Assembly (NCBI GenBank): GCA_012962365.1
Contig: DTXR01000621.1
Location: 1 to 6,494, forward strand
DNA length: 6,494 nucleotides
Reading direction: 5' to 3'
Origin: Chromatiaceae bacterium
GTDB taxonomy: Bacteria; Pseudomonadota; Gammaproteobacteria; Chromatiales; Chromatiaceae
Of this stretch, positions 1 to 6,494 are shown one piece after another. The notes beneath the pieces were generated by a model. The model did not search any database. It saw nothing but the letters and a program-made list of their open reading frames with translations, and was not told the DNA's origin. How positions within the stretch are numbered: the first letter of the stretch is position 1; each line of letters starts with the position of its first letter. The translations under genes were made by a program, and so were the position numbers.

Positions 1-1
1 G

Positions 2-706
2 GGAATGCTTGCTTCTGCATCGATCGTTGTGGCGGAAGAAGTGAAAGTAGGGATGGACGGCAAGTTCATTCCTCTGACAAACAATAAACCTTTTATTTAT
101 GTTGTTCACGAGGGAAGTTCCGTAAAGGTTCAACGGGTTCAGGACAGGAACTATGAACTCAGCGGGCATTTCGCAAAGACCATACAACCTTGCCCGCCAT
201 TTTGCCTGAGGGCCATGTCGGCCGCACCGGATGTGGAGCCTTATGGCGAAGTGGAAATGTTCAATTTCATGGAAACCAGCCTGCGTGATGGCAAAGGCAT
301 ACTCATCGATGCGCGAACGCCTTCCTGGTTCAAGAAAGGAACGATTCCAGGATCGGTGAATATTCCCTTCACCGAATTGGTCAAAGAACCCTCTTCCCCG
401 GAAATGGCGGGATGGCTGGAAAAGTTCGGCGCCGTAGAGCGGGGAGATCTCGGCTTCTTCACCGCCCTGATGGAAAAATGGGGAATTATCGATGCAAAGT
501 ACAAAACCGAGGATTGGGATTTCACGGGGGCGAAAGATCTGGTGCTATTCTGCAACGGACCGGATTGCGGCCAGTCTCCACGAGCCATTCGTGGATTGCT
601 GGCGGCAGATTATCCCAGTGACAAGATCAAATACTATCGTGGCGGCATGCGTATGTGGGAGTTTTGGGGAATAACCACCGTGGTGCCCGCCGACGATGAG
701 AAGTAG
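2..706 (+). CDS. Exported rhodanese-like domain protein, 5' end missing
   Basis: The frame is open at the left edge. The first residues (GMLASASIVVA, then EE) look like the end of a signal peptide with a V-x-A type cleavage site, so the true start probably lies upstream and the mature protein is periplasmic. Numbering from ATG 5, 233 residues are visible. A region up to about residue 80 carries a CPPFC motif (Cys63, Cys67). The rhodanese fold follows: ILIDARTPSWFKKGTIPGSVNIPF at about 99-122 is the usual D-x-R, H/T-I-P-G-A-x-N-I-P signature (split here as ILIDARTP and GTIPGSVNIP). The active-site loop is FCNGPDCGQS, with Cys183 as the expected sulfur-accepting cysteine and a second Cys188. 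The end, YYRGGMRMWEFWG, is the usual C-terminal rhodanese motif. The loop is longer than the common C-x4-R form and resembles exported rhodaneses with paired cysteines. Substrate is unknown. A functional link to the downstream pilus genes is not shown; it may just be a neighbour. Confidence 0.85.
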   Translation, partial: GMLASASIVVAEEVKVGMDGKFIPLTNNKPFIYVVHEGSSVKVQRVQDRNYELSGHFAKTIQPCPPFCLRAMSAAPDVEPYGEVEMFNFMETSLRDGKGILIDARTPSWFKKGTIPGSVNIPFTELVKEPSSPEMAGWLEKFGAVERGDLGFFTALMEKWGIIDAKYKTEDWDFTGAKDLVLFCNGPDCGQSPRAIRGLLAADYPSDKIKYYRGGMRMWEFWGITTVVPADDEK

Positions 707-803
707 CTCTCTGCTTCAGTGCCCCTGTTTGCATACGCCGGCAACTGGCAGAGAAGGGTGTTTGTTCAGTTGGCAACTAAATGGTAGACCATGAGTAACA
801 GTG

Positions 804-1202
804 ATGAGTGATGCAGATGCCGGGCTTTCCGGCCTAAAGATTATGGTCATTGATGACAGCAAGACCATTCGGCGAACAGCTGAAAACCTGCTGAAGAAAG
901 CCGGATGCGAAGTCGTGACGGCAACGGATGGCTTTGAGGCGTTATCCCTGGTGGCGGATCATCATCCGGATCTTATTTTCGTCGATATCATGATGCCAAG
1001 ACTGGATGGCTATCAGACCTGCGCCCTGATCAAGAACAACAAGGCTTACAGTGATACACCCGTGGTGATGTTATCGAGCAAAGACGGTCTGTTCGATCGG
1101 GCCAAGGGTCGACTGGCCGGCTCCGACCAGTATCTCACCAAACCGTTCAGCCGGGACGAGTTGCTGGATGCTATCCGGCGGCACATTCCAAAAGCGGCAT
1201 GA
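804..1202 (+). CDS. pilG: PilG, CheY-like response regulator of type IV pilus chemosensory system
   Basis: This is a single receiver domain of 132 residues from ATG 804 (133 if the adjacent GTG 801 is used). PilG is phosphorylated by the ChpA kinase and in P. aeruginosa promotes pilus extension and cAMP signalling. Numbering from GTG 801, the acidic pocket is Asp18-Asp19 (VIDDSKTIRR), the phospho-acceptor is Asp62 (FVDIMMPRLDGYQTCALIKNN), the switch Ser is Ser92 (VVMLSSKDGLFDRAKGR), and the conserved lysine is Lys114 (YLTKPFS). The stretches DDSKTIRRTAE, PRLDGYQTCALIKNN and GSDQYLTKPFS are strongly PilG-like and separate it from PilH and ordinary CheY. Length fits the family. ATG 804 is chosen over ATG 791, which is out of frame and stops after six codons. 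No strong ribosome binding site is visible. It is first in the run pilG-pilH-pilI-pilJ-chpA. Confidence 0.96.
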   Translation: MSDADAGLSGLKIMVIDDSKTIRRTAENLLKKAGCEVVTATDGFEALSLVADHHPDLIFVDIMMPRLDGYQTCALIKNNKAYSDTPVVMLSSKDGLFDRAKGRLAGSDQYLTKPFSRDELLDAIRRHIPKAA

Positions 1203-1231
1203 CAACCATTTAACAGTTGGAAAAATAAAAC

Positions 1232-1594
1232 ATGGCAAAAATATTGATTGTTGATGACTCTCCTACAGAGGTGCATATCTTCAGTACTGCGTTGGGAGAT
1301 GAGGGCTATCAGGTGGTGGTCGCCACAGATGGAGAGGAAGGCGTGCAGAAAGCAATGGAGGAAATGCCTGACCTCATTCTGATGGATGTGGTCATGCCAG
1401 GACTCAATGGTTTTCAGGCAACGCGCAAGATTCACCGCAATGCGTCAACGAAACATATTCCGATCATTATCGTGACCACAAAAGATCAGGATACCGACCG
1501 GGAGTGGGGAATGCGCCAGGGAGCAAGGGACTATTTGGTCAAGCCCGTGGATGTGTCGCAGCTTCTGGGCAAAGTCAGTGAGCTGCTCGACTGA
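1232..1594 (+). CDS. pilH: PilH, CheY-like response regulator of type IV pilus chemosensory system
   Basis: This is a single receiver domain of 120 residues, the second ChpA-linked regulator. In P. aeruginosa PilH opposes or balances PilG, affecting retraction and acting as a phosphate sink. Visible residues are Asp8-Asp9 (ILIVDDSPTE), phospho-acceptor Asp52 (LILMDVVMPGLNGFQATRK), Thr82 (IPIIIVTTKDQDTD) and Lys104 (GARDYLVKPVD). The combination DDSPTE, MPGLNGFQATR and TTKDQxTDxxWGxRQGARDYLxKPV is diagnostic for PilH rather than PilG. It starts 29 bases after pilG. A weak GGAA ribosome binding site sits about ten bases before the ATG. Its stop TGA shares one base with the pilI start, which suggests translational coupling. 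Confidence 0.96.
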   Translation: MAKILIVDDSPTEVHIFSTALGDEGYQVVVATDGEEGVQKAMEEMPDLILMDVVMPGLNGFQATRKIHRNASTKHIPIIIVTTKDQDTDREWGMRQGARDYLVKPVDVSQLLGKVSELLD

Positions 1595-2151
1595 TGGCAG
1601 GAGACGGCGCACAAGATATTCAGGATGTACTGCAGCGTCTGGCAGAAGTGGACAGGCGCAGCCGGGAGCAGGAATCGCTGGTTCCGGCAACCATGGTCAA
1701 GGAAGAAGACTGGCAGGGACTGGCGTTCGTGCTGGATGGTGTGAAGGTTATTTCCGCCATGAACGAGATTCGGGAGTTGTTGCCCTACCCGGAGTCGGTT
1801 ACCCGGGTGCCCGGCACCAAGAACTGGATGCTGGGACTGGCGAACATTCGTGGCGAATTGCTTCCTGTCGTCGATCTTCAGCAGTTCATTGGTGGTGGTG
1901 CCGTCGTAGTGGATGACCGTTCACGTGTGCTGGTTATTCGCAATCGGGGAGCTTCAACCGGGCTGCTGGTCTCTTCGGTGCTGGGAATGCGTCACCTGCC
2001 CATAAGCAAGCAAATTGCCGATGCGCATTTCGATGGAACGCTCGGACGCTATGTTTACGATGTATTTGGGCTGGAAGACGGTGTCTGGCCTGTTTTCAGC
2101 ATGGCCGCCTTGGCCAATGATGAGCACTTTATGACCGCCGCGAAGCAATAG
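1594..2151 (+). CDS. pilI: PilI, CheW-like adaptor of type IV pilus chemosensory system
   Basis: PilI couples the PilJ receptor to the ChpA kinase as CheW does in flagellar chemotaxis, and is cytoplasmic at the receptor array. The protein has 185 residues: an N-terminal leader of about 40 residues with helix-forming sequence (QDVLQRLAEVDRRSRE), then one CheW domain from about residue 40 to 175. The clearest CheW signature is GLANIRGELLPVVDLQQFIG (residues 81-100). It is preceded by VTRVPGTKNWMLG, matching the P. aeruginosa PilI pattern (LPGVKTWVKGVANVRGRLLPIMDL). The end, GVWPVFSMAALA, also fits the family. Length is close to the P. aeruginosa protein (about 178). The ATG overlaps the pilH stop (TGATG) and there is no strong ribosome binding site, so translation probably depends on pilH. 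Confidence 0.94.
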   Translation: MAGDGAQDIQDVLQRLAEVDRRSREQESLVPATMVKEEDWQGLAFVLDGVKVISAMNEIRELLPYPESVTRVPGTKNWMLGLANIRGELLPVVDLQQFIGGGAVVVDDRSRVLVIRNRGASTGLLVSSVLGMRHLPISKQIADAHFDGTLGRYVYDVFGLEDGVWPVFSMAALANDEHFMTAAKQ

Positions 2152-2175
2152 AAGCGAGATAGGGCAGTTCATTTG

Positions 2176-2199
2176 GGTCTGCGCAAAAAACGCGGCACC
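2176..2199 (+). repeat. Small hairpin in the pilI-pilJ gap
   Basis: GGTCTGCG pairs with CGCGG-C-ACC around a CAAAAAA loop, with one bulged C and one G-U pair. It lies 24 bases after the pilI stop. The sequence after it (ATACCTGAAAAG) has no U tract, so I do not call it a terminator; it may be an mRNA-end or processing structure. Confidence 0.35.
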
Positions 2200-2231
2200 A
2201 TACCTGAAAAGCAAAATTATTATTTGGTTGG

Positions 2232-2246
2232 GTGAGTGAAACTCAC
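2232..2246 (+). repeat. Perfect 6-bp inverted repeat ahead of pilJ
   Basis: GTGAGT and ACTCAC flank a three-base GAA centre, 18 bases before ATG 2265. In RNA this gives a short triloop hairpin just upstream of the possible pilJ ribosome binding site; in DNA it could be a small operator. No T run follows, so it is not a terminator. The GTG at 2232 is also an alternative start in the same frame as ATG 2265. Confidence 0.5.
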
Positions 2247-2264
2247 GAATATGGGGTATTGACA

Positions 2265-2333
2265 ATGGTAGCTAGAGCAAAAAAAAGGGATCTGAGCGGT
2301 CGGCATGGGTTCCACTGCTTTCAATCTTGCTGA
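2265..2333 (+). other. Out-of-frame start segment of pilJ with an eight-A tract
   Basis: ATG 2265 opens a 22-codon frame ([20 protein letters not shown] and two more residues) that ends at TGA 2331-2333. A GGGG run lies eight bases before the ATG (2253-2256) as a possible ribosome binding site. In the pilJ frame the same DNA is closed by TAG at 2273-2275 but then reads [16 protein letters not shown] straight into TM1. The two frames meet at A8 (2279-2286). Nine A residues, or a -1 slip on A-AAA-AAA, gives a continuous and normal-looking PilJ N-terminus. I read this as the true 5' end of pilJ disrupted or recoded, not as a separate gene. Confidence 0.7.
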
Positions 2334-4384
2334 TTGCGTCCATGGTGGCGGGGGTTTTGGCCTTCGTTGCATGGGACAGACATAGCACACATCTGGACAA
2401 GTACGTTCTGTACGCTTCCGAGCAGCAGGTACTCGCGCACCGGATAGCCAAATATGCGTCGGAGGCTGCCCGTGGTAAGGAGGCATCATTTGCCCGAATG
2501 CAGGAATCCAGAAACCGTTTTTCGGAATTGCTCGATGCTTTGAAGAATGGCCAACCTTCCATCGACTTGCCGCCTTCACCCGAAGCCATCCAACCTGAGC
2601 TTCACAAAGCAGAGAGTGCCTGGCTGGAGTTACGCTCACACGTTGATGCCATTCTGAACAATCAGGATGCCATCCTGACGGTGAACGAGATCATTACTTC
2701 CATCCGGGATACCCTGCCGGATCTGATGGAAGTGTCCACCGAGGTGGCCAATGCGCTGGTGGAAGGCAATGCTACCCCAACCCAGATTTTCTATGCTTCC
2801 CGACAGTTGTTTCTCGCCCAGCGCATCAACACCGCTTTGAATGACGTACTAGCGGGAGGATCAGCTACCGCTCTGGCTGTGGATCAGTTGACCCAGGATG
2901 TGGATGAATTGAGAACAGTGGTCGATGCCCTGGTGAGCGGCAGCGCCGTACTGGGTATCGAAGCGGTCAAAAGCGAAAATCTCAAGGGGCGCTTGCTCGA
3001 AGCCACCGCTATCCTGGGAGATATCGATGAATCCCTGGGCATGATTTTGAGCATGATATCCAATGTATTGCCTGCCCTGGAAGCCGTTGGCGAAACGGGC
3101 ATGAGTGAGATGGCGCAGGAGGCACTTGCCGAAGGTGAAGTACTGCCGGATATGGATGTGCCCAGTCAGCTTGCTCTGTCGTCAGACAAGGTGGCGGAGA
3201 TGGCTCGCAAGCTCATTGATCTCTACGGGGACAAACCCGGCGAATTGAAGATCGCCGGCATACCGGTCAATGCCACGCTGGTAACAGCGCTGGGTATTCT
3301 TGCTGCCGTACTGCTGGTCTTGCTTGGTGTGATTTTGGTCGGACAGGCGCGCAAGCGAGAGGAAGTGACTTCCGAACAGTACCAGAGAAACCAGGAGGCG
3401 ATCCGTCGTCTGCTCGACGAGATGGGCGACTTGGCGGATGGTGACCTGTCGGTGCAGGCAACAGTAACTGAGGATATTACCGGCGCGATAGCGGACTCCA
3501 TCAACTACGCCATTGAAGCCATGCGTGAAGTGGTCGAGTCCATCAACCAGACCACAGAGGAAGTCTCCAGTTCAGCGCAGGACACGCAGGCGACCATCAT
3601 GCATCTGGCCGATGCCGCCGAGCACCAGCGGGAACAGATCTCCGGAGCGAGTACCACGATCGACAAAATGACCGTGGCTCTTGAGGATATGTCCAACAAC
3701 GCGACAGAATCCGCCCAGGTTGCCCAGAACTCGGTTGAGCTGGCATCCAGGGGTGGTGAGGCGGTGCGTCGTACCATCAACGGCATGGACAACATCCGTG
3801 AACAGATTCAGGAAACGTCCAAACGGATCAAGCGATTGGGTGAGAGCTCCCAGGAGATCGGCAATATCGTTGAATTGATCGAGGATATCGCCGACCAGAC
3901 CAACATCCTGGCATTGAACGCGGCCATGCAGGCGGCAATGGCTGGTGAGGCCGGTCGTGGTTTCGCGGTGGTAGCGGATGAGGTGCAGCGTCTCGCTGAA
4001 CGTTCTGCCAACGCCACCAAACAGATCGAAGCATTGGTACAGACCATCCAGGCGGATACCAACGAGGCAGTCAGTTCCATGGAGGCAAGTACCACAGAGG
4101 TGGTCAGTGGTGCCGGGCTCGCCGAGGACGCCGGCTCCGCGTTGCAGGAGATCGAGAATGTTTCCAATGAGATTGCGGGCATCATCACCACGCTGGCCGG
4201 TTCGGCCCAGCAGGAATCTGCGGAAGCCCGCCAGCTGAACGACACCATGGGTGTGATTCAGGAAATCACGCAGCAAACAACAGATGGTACCGCCAACGCT
4301 GCCGCCGAGATTGGGGAGCTGGCGGAAAAAACCAACCGCCTGCGTCAATCCGTTGCCGGATTCGTTCTTCCGGAAAAAGTGTAA
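2327..4384 (+). CDS. pilJ: PilJ, methyl-accepting receptor of type IV pilus chemosensory system (5' end in doubt)
   Basis: PilJ is the inner-membrane receptor that signals through PilI to ChpA. The coordinates give the frame from TTG 2327, but in-frame coding sense extends upstream to about 2279, where an eight-A run separates it from ATG 2265 in another frame. Joining the two frames gives 706 residues (P. aeruginosa PilJ has about 682), numbered here that way. There is a basic N-terminus ([14 protein letters not shown]), then TM1 at about 15-37. A periplasmic region with two PilJ-type repeats follows, marked by [12 protein letters not shown] (52-63) and [11 protein letters not shown] (179-189). 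TM2 is at about 337-360, and a HAMP-like segment ([20 protein letters not shown]) at about 390-410. The signalling domain has its hairpin tip at about 541-581 ([20 protein letters not shown], then [18 protein letters not shown]). NAAMQA and MAG replace the common NAAIEA and RAG, as in PilJ proteins. The protein ends [12 protein letters not shown] 2327 or ATG 2342 start would cut into TM1, so neither is convincing. Confidence 0.93.
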   Translation: MLIASMVAGVLAFVAWDRHSTHLDKYVLYASEQQVLAHRIAKYASEAARGKEASFARMQESRNRFSELLDALKNGQPSIDLPPSPEAIQPELHKAESAWLELRSHVDAILNNQDAILTVNEIITSIRDTLPDLMEVSTEVANALVEGNATPTQIFYASRQLFLAQRINTALNDVLAGGSATALAVDQLTQDVDELRTVVDALVSGSAVLGIEAVKSENLKGRLLEATAILGDIDESLGMILSMISNVLPALEAVGETGMSEMAQEALAEGEVLPDMDVPSQLALSSDKVAEMARKLIDLYGDKPGELKIAGIPVNATLVTALGILAAVLLVLLGVILVGQARKREEVTSEQYQRNQEAIRRLLDEMGDLADGDLSVQATVTEDITGAIADSINYAIEAMREVVESINQTTEEVSSSAQDTQATIMHLADAAEHQREQISGASTTIDKMTVALEDMSNNATESAQVAQNSVELASRGGEAVRRTINGMDNIREQIQETSKRIKRLGESSQEIGNIVELIEDIADQTNILALNAAMQAAMAGEAGRGFAVVADEVQRLAERSANATKQIEALVQTIQADTNEAVSSMEASTTEVVSGAGLAEDAGSALQEIENVSNEIAGIITTLAGSAQQESAEARQLNDTMGVIQEITQQTTDGTANAAAEIGELAEKTNRLRQSVAGFVLPEKV

Positions 4385-4407
4385 CGGAAGCGCCCGAATG
4401 CACCTTC

Positions 4408-4453
4408 GACTTGCCTCGGCCGTCAGCATGTCTTTCGGCCGGGGGTGCAAGTC
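4408..4453 (+). repeat. Large imperfect hairpin between pilJ and chpA
   Basis: GACTTGC (4408-4414) pairs exactly with GCAAGTC (4447-4453), and inside it CGGCCG (4417-4422) pairs exactly with CGGCCG (4436-4441), giving 13 base pairs with an internal loop and a 13-base apical loop. A competing pairing is GCACC (4400-4404) with GGTGC (4444-4448), which excludes the outer stem. No T run follows, so a simple intrinsic terminator is unlikely. It could set differential expression of chpA relative to pilGHIJ or protect the upstream mRNA. Confidence 0.55.
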
Positions 4454-4472
4454 CTGCTAGACAGCTTGTCCT

Positions 4473-4477
4473 GGGGA
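4473..4477 (+). promoter_or_regulatory. Probable ribosome binding site of chpA
   Basis: GGGGA lies six bases before ATG 4484. No other in-frame ATG or GTG nearby gives the conserved N-terminus at DYATLRWVK, so this site supports the chosen start. It is not a perfect Shine-Dalgarno match. Confidence 0.5.
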
Positions 4478-4483
4478 TCTTTG

Positions 4484-6494
4484 ATGACTGACGTGGAAAA
4501 ACCTGATTACGCGACCCTGCGCTGGGTGAAGGAGGGTATGGATGAAACCATCTTGCTGGCACGTCAGGCGTTGGAAGAGTATGTAGGCGCGGGTTTCAGT
4601 GGTGATGGCATCCAGGTTTACCTCCAGCATGTGCACCAGCTTTTGGGAACCCTGCGTATGGTGCAGGTCTATGGGGCAGGCATGCTGGTTGAGGAGATGG
4701 AGCGTGTTGCCGGCTTGTTGGCGGCAGGCGATATCACAGGCAATGAACGCATAGCGGAATCCCTGATGCTGGGCCTGGTGCAATTGCCGCCGTATCTGCA
4801 GCGTCTGGAAAAGGGTGAACCGGATATTCCTCTGGTGTTGCTGCCGGTGCTGAATGACCTGAGATCACTTCGTGGCCTGCATCCCGCTTCGGAAATCGTG
4901 CTCTATGCGCCTAATCTGGATCGCCTGGTAGAACGTGAACCTGTGGTTCCGGGGTCGGGTAACCAGCAGGTTCCTCAGATAGTCAGGGGGTTGCGTAACC
5001 GTTATCACAAGGGTTTATTGCTCTGGTATCGGGAGAACAACCTGGACCAGGGCTTGCATGAGGTGCTGGAAGTACTGCAGAAAATCAATGCTGTGGCGGG
5101 CACCCTGCGCCTGCGGCGATTGATGGATGCGGCCGAAGCACTGGTCGTCACGCTTATTGATGGCGAGTTCACCGCCGATTCCGAAGTGAAGCAGTTGTTT
5201 GGCCGGGTCGATCGCGTGATGAAACGCCTGATCGAAAACGGTGAGGAAAAAACGGTAAAGGATTTCCCCACCGACCTGCTGAAGAATCTACTGTATTTCG
5301 TATCGCGCTCCCACTCGCTCAATCCCGTGGTGCAGACTGTAAAGCGCACCGCCGATCTCGCCAATAGCTTTCCGGATCAGATTCACAAGTCTCCCGCCGA
5401 AGCTGCAACCGGAGCTGACGAAAGTGTGCTGCAGGCAGTAGCAGGCGCGTTGCTCGAGGATCTGCTGCAGGTAAAGGAAGCGCTGGATCTGTATATCCGC
5501 GGCGACAGGGAGGAAACGCATCGCCTGCATGGACTGGCAGATCAATTGAACAAGGCGGGTGACACCCTTGGTATGCTGGGGCGAGGTGCATTGCGTGAAA
5601 AACTGTCGGCAGTTGCGAGCCAGCTGGCCGAATCTGAAGTAGCCAATGAACTGCTGGACGATGAGCAACTCATGCAGATAGCGACTGTATTGGTCGAAGT
5701 TGAATCTGCGCTCACTGCTTCCGGCACCGGCAGCATGGAGCCGGGCCGGGAAGAGGCCGCCGTACATGATCAGGAAAAAGAAGAAGGCGTCAAGGCTGTC
5801 ATCCAGGAAGCCTTTGCCGAATTCACCTCCATCAAATCTGGGGTGGAGCGCTATCTGCGCGGTACGGTCGATAGCTCAGCATTGACTGAAGTAGCCGAAA
5901 GTGTCCACAAGCTGGTCGGTGTGTTTGAACTTGCCAACCTGGATGTCGTGGCGAGCCTGATGAAACAGGCCGAGCCCGTGCTGCATGAACTGAACGAGGA
6001 ACAGGTACAGCTGAATGGCGTACAGCAAAGTGCGCTGGTGGACTTGTTTGCAGGCATCGAATACTACCTGGAGGCCCGTCTGGAAAAGCGCAGCAATCTG
6101 GCGCAATTTACCGATTATGCGGCAGAAGCCCTGCTTCGACTGACGTCGGAAGAAGCAGCCGAAGAGGCTGAGGCTCATCCTGAATTCGAAGAACAGGAAT
6201 CCAGGGAACCGGTCGCAGATGAGGAGCTGTTCGCAGATTCTATGCTGACGGATGATCTGTCTGACGAAGAAGAGCTTGCTTCCACTTTGATGCTTGAAGA
6301 CGAGGAACTTCAGCAACCTATCGAAACAACGCTGGCTGTCGAGGAACCGGAACCTGCAACCGGGCAGGCGTTTGCTGTAGAAACAGAAGAGGCGACAGAA
6401 GAGGCCACAGAAGAGGCCGAATCTGAACTGCCGGAAATCGAGACGAGCGGCATTGTTCTGCAAATGGATGAGATCGATCCCGAGATTTTCGACA
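4484..6494 (+). CDS. chpA: ChpA, hybrid histidine kinase with multiple Hpt domains; N-terminal part, cut by window end
   Basis: ChpA is the CheA-type kinase of the Pil-Chp system; family members are very long (P. aeruginosa about 2,470 residues) with serial Hpt domains, a kinase core, CheW and a receiver. The frame is open for 670 codons from ATG 4484 with no stop before the edge. The start MTDVEKPDYATLRWVKEGMD matches the ChpA/FimL N-terminus, and GGGGA at 4473-4477 is a plausible ribosome binding site. Helical Hpt-like modules follow. His51 sits in VHQLLGTLRMV. Asn202 (INAVAGTLRL) and Asn356 (QLNKAGDTLGML) stand where a phospho-His might be expected. His475 lies in SVHKLVGVFELANLD. LRNRYHKGLLLWYRENNLDQ (about 168-187) is also family-like. 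From about residue 555 the chain is a highly acidic linker ending in MDEIDPEIFD, the usual lead-in to an Hpt domain, which lies beyond the window. It follows pilJ by 99 bases. Kinase, CheW and receiver parts are not visible here. Confidence 0.93.
   Translation, partial: MTDVEKPDYATLRWVKEGMDETILLARQALEEYVGAGFSGDGIQVYLQHVHQLLGTLRMVQVYGAGMLVEEMERVAGLLAAGDITGNERIAESLMLGLVQLPPYLQRLEKGEPDIPLVLLPVLNDLRSLRGLHPASEIVLYAPNLDRLVEREPVVPGSGNQQVPQIVRGLRNRYHKGLLLWYRENNLDQGLHEVLEVLQKINAVAGTLRLRRLMDAAEALVVTLIDGEFTADSEVKQLFGRVDRVMKRLIENGEEKTVKDFPTDLLKNLLYFVSRSHSLNPVVQTVKRTADLANSFPDQIHKSPAEAATGADESVLQAVAGALLEDLLQVKEALDLYIRGDREETHRLHGLADQLNKAGDTLGMLGRGALREKLSAVASQLAESEVANELLDDEQLMQIATVLVEVESALTASGTGSMEPGREEAAVHDQEKEEGVKAVIQEAFAEFTSIKSGVERYLRGTVDSSALTEVAESVHKLVGVFELANLDVVASLMKQAEPVLHELNEEQVQLNGVQQSALVDLFAGIEYYLEARLEKRSNLAQFTDYAAEALLRLTSEEAAEEAEAHPEFEEQESREPVADEELFADSMLTDDLSDEEELASTLMLEDEELQQPIETTLAVEEPEPATGQAFAVETEEATEEATEEAESELPEIETSGIVLQMDEIDPEIFD
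6383..6418 (+). repeat. Three tandem 12-base repeats inside chpA
   Basis: ACAGAAGAGGCG is followed by two copies of ACAGAAGAGGCC, in frame, encoding TEEA three times (ChpA residues 634-645) within the acidic linker. Because the unit is a multiple of three, changes in copy number would lengthen or shorten the linker without breaking the frame. Confidence 0.85.

Noticed and set aside
708..754. Inverted repeat TCTCTGC/GCAGAGA after the rhodanese gene as a terminator
   Set aside because: The loop is 33 bases and no clean T run follows, so I cannot support a terminator.
791..811. ATG 791 as the real pilG start
   Set aside because: It is out of frame with pilG and stops after six codons; ATG 804 gives a normal-length PilG.
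1551..1916. Open frame on the + strand spanning the pilH-pilI junction
   Set aside because: It overlaps two well-recognised genes in a different frame, and its product is low-complexity Arg/Gly/Ser sequence with no motif.
2259..2264. Perfect TTGACA (-35 like) directly before ATG 2265
   Set aside because: Nothing resembling a -10 box lies 16-18 bases downstream; that spacing falls in the A tract followed by GGG.
3572..4450. Long antisense open frame (292 codons) opposite pilJ
   Set aside because: It lies opposite the highly conserved signalling domain of pilJ, its product has no recognisable motif, and it is best explained as a codon-bias shadow.
5876..6463. Antisense open frame of 195 codons opposite chpA
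   Set aside because: It is rich in Phe, Arg, Gln and Cys, as expected from the complement of an acidic coding region; the sense frame is clearly ChpA.

Overview
The window holds the 5' part of a Pil-Chp (type IV pilus chemosensory) operon, all on the + strand: pilG, pilH, pilI, pilJ and the first 670 codons of chpA. It is preceded by the 3' part of an exported rhodanese-like gene. The proteins match the gammaproteobacterial twitching-motility system of the Pseudomonas aeruginosa type, judged from remembered family motifs. Base composition is moderately GC-rich. The cysteine-rich exported rhodanese hints at a sulfur-metabolising gammaproteobacterium, but that is inference and no species is claimed.

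Layout. Positions 2-706 encode the end of a secreted rhodanese-like protein, cut at its signal peptide. A 97-base gap (707-803) with weak palindromes leads into pilG (804-1202). pilH (1232-1594) follows after 29 bases. pilI (1594-2151) overlaps the pilH stop by one base (TGATG). A 113-base gap with two small hairpins precedes pilJ, whose uninterrupted frame runs to 4384. A 99-base gap with a large imperfect hairpin (4408-4453) separates pilJ from chpA, which starts at 4484 and runs off the right edge. No gene-free stretch exceeds 300 bases. pilK, the methyltransferase gene that lies between pilJ and chpA in P. aeruginosa, is absent from that position.

How the genes work together. PilJ is the inner-membrane receptor, PilI the CheW-like adaptor, and ChpA the very large histidine kinase with several Hpt domains. 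PilG and PilH are the two CheY-like receivers that take phosphate from ChpA. In P. aeruginosa this pathway controls pilus extension and retraction and cAMP-dependent surface responses.

Most notable observation. The best start of pilJ (ATG 2265) is out of frame with the rest of the gene. The two frames meet at a run of eight A residues (2279-2286), where one extra A, or a -1 slip on A-AAA-AAA, restores a normal PilJ N-terminus with its first membrane helix. This may be a sequencing error, a phase-variable tract, or recoding by ribosomal or transcriptional slippage.
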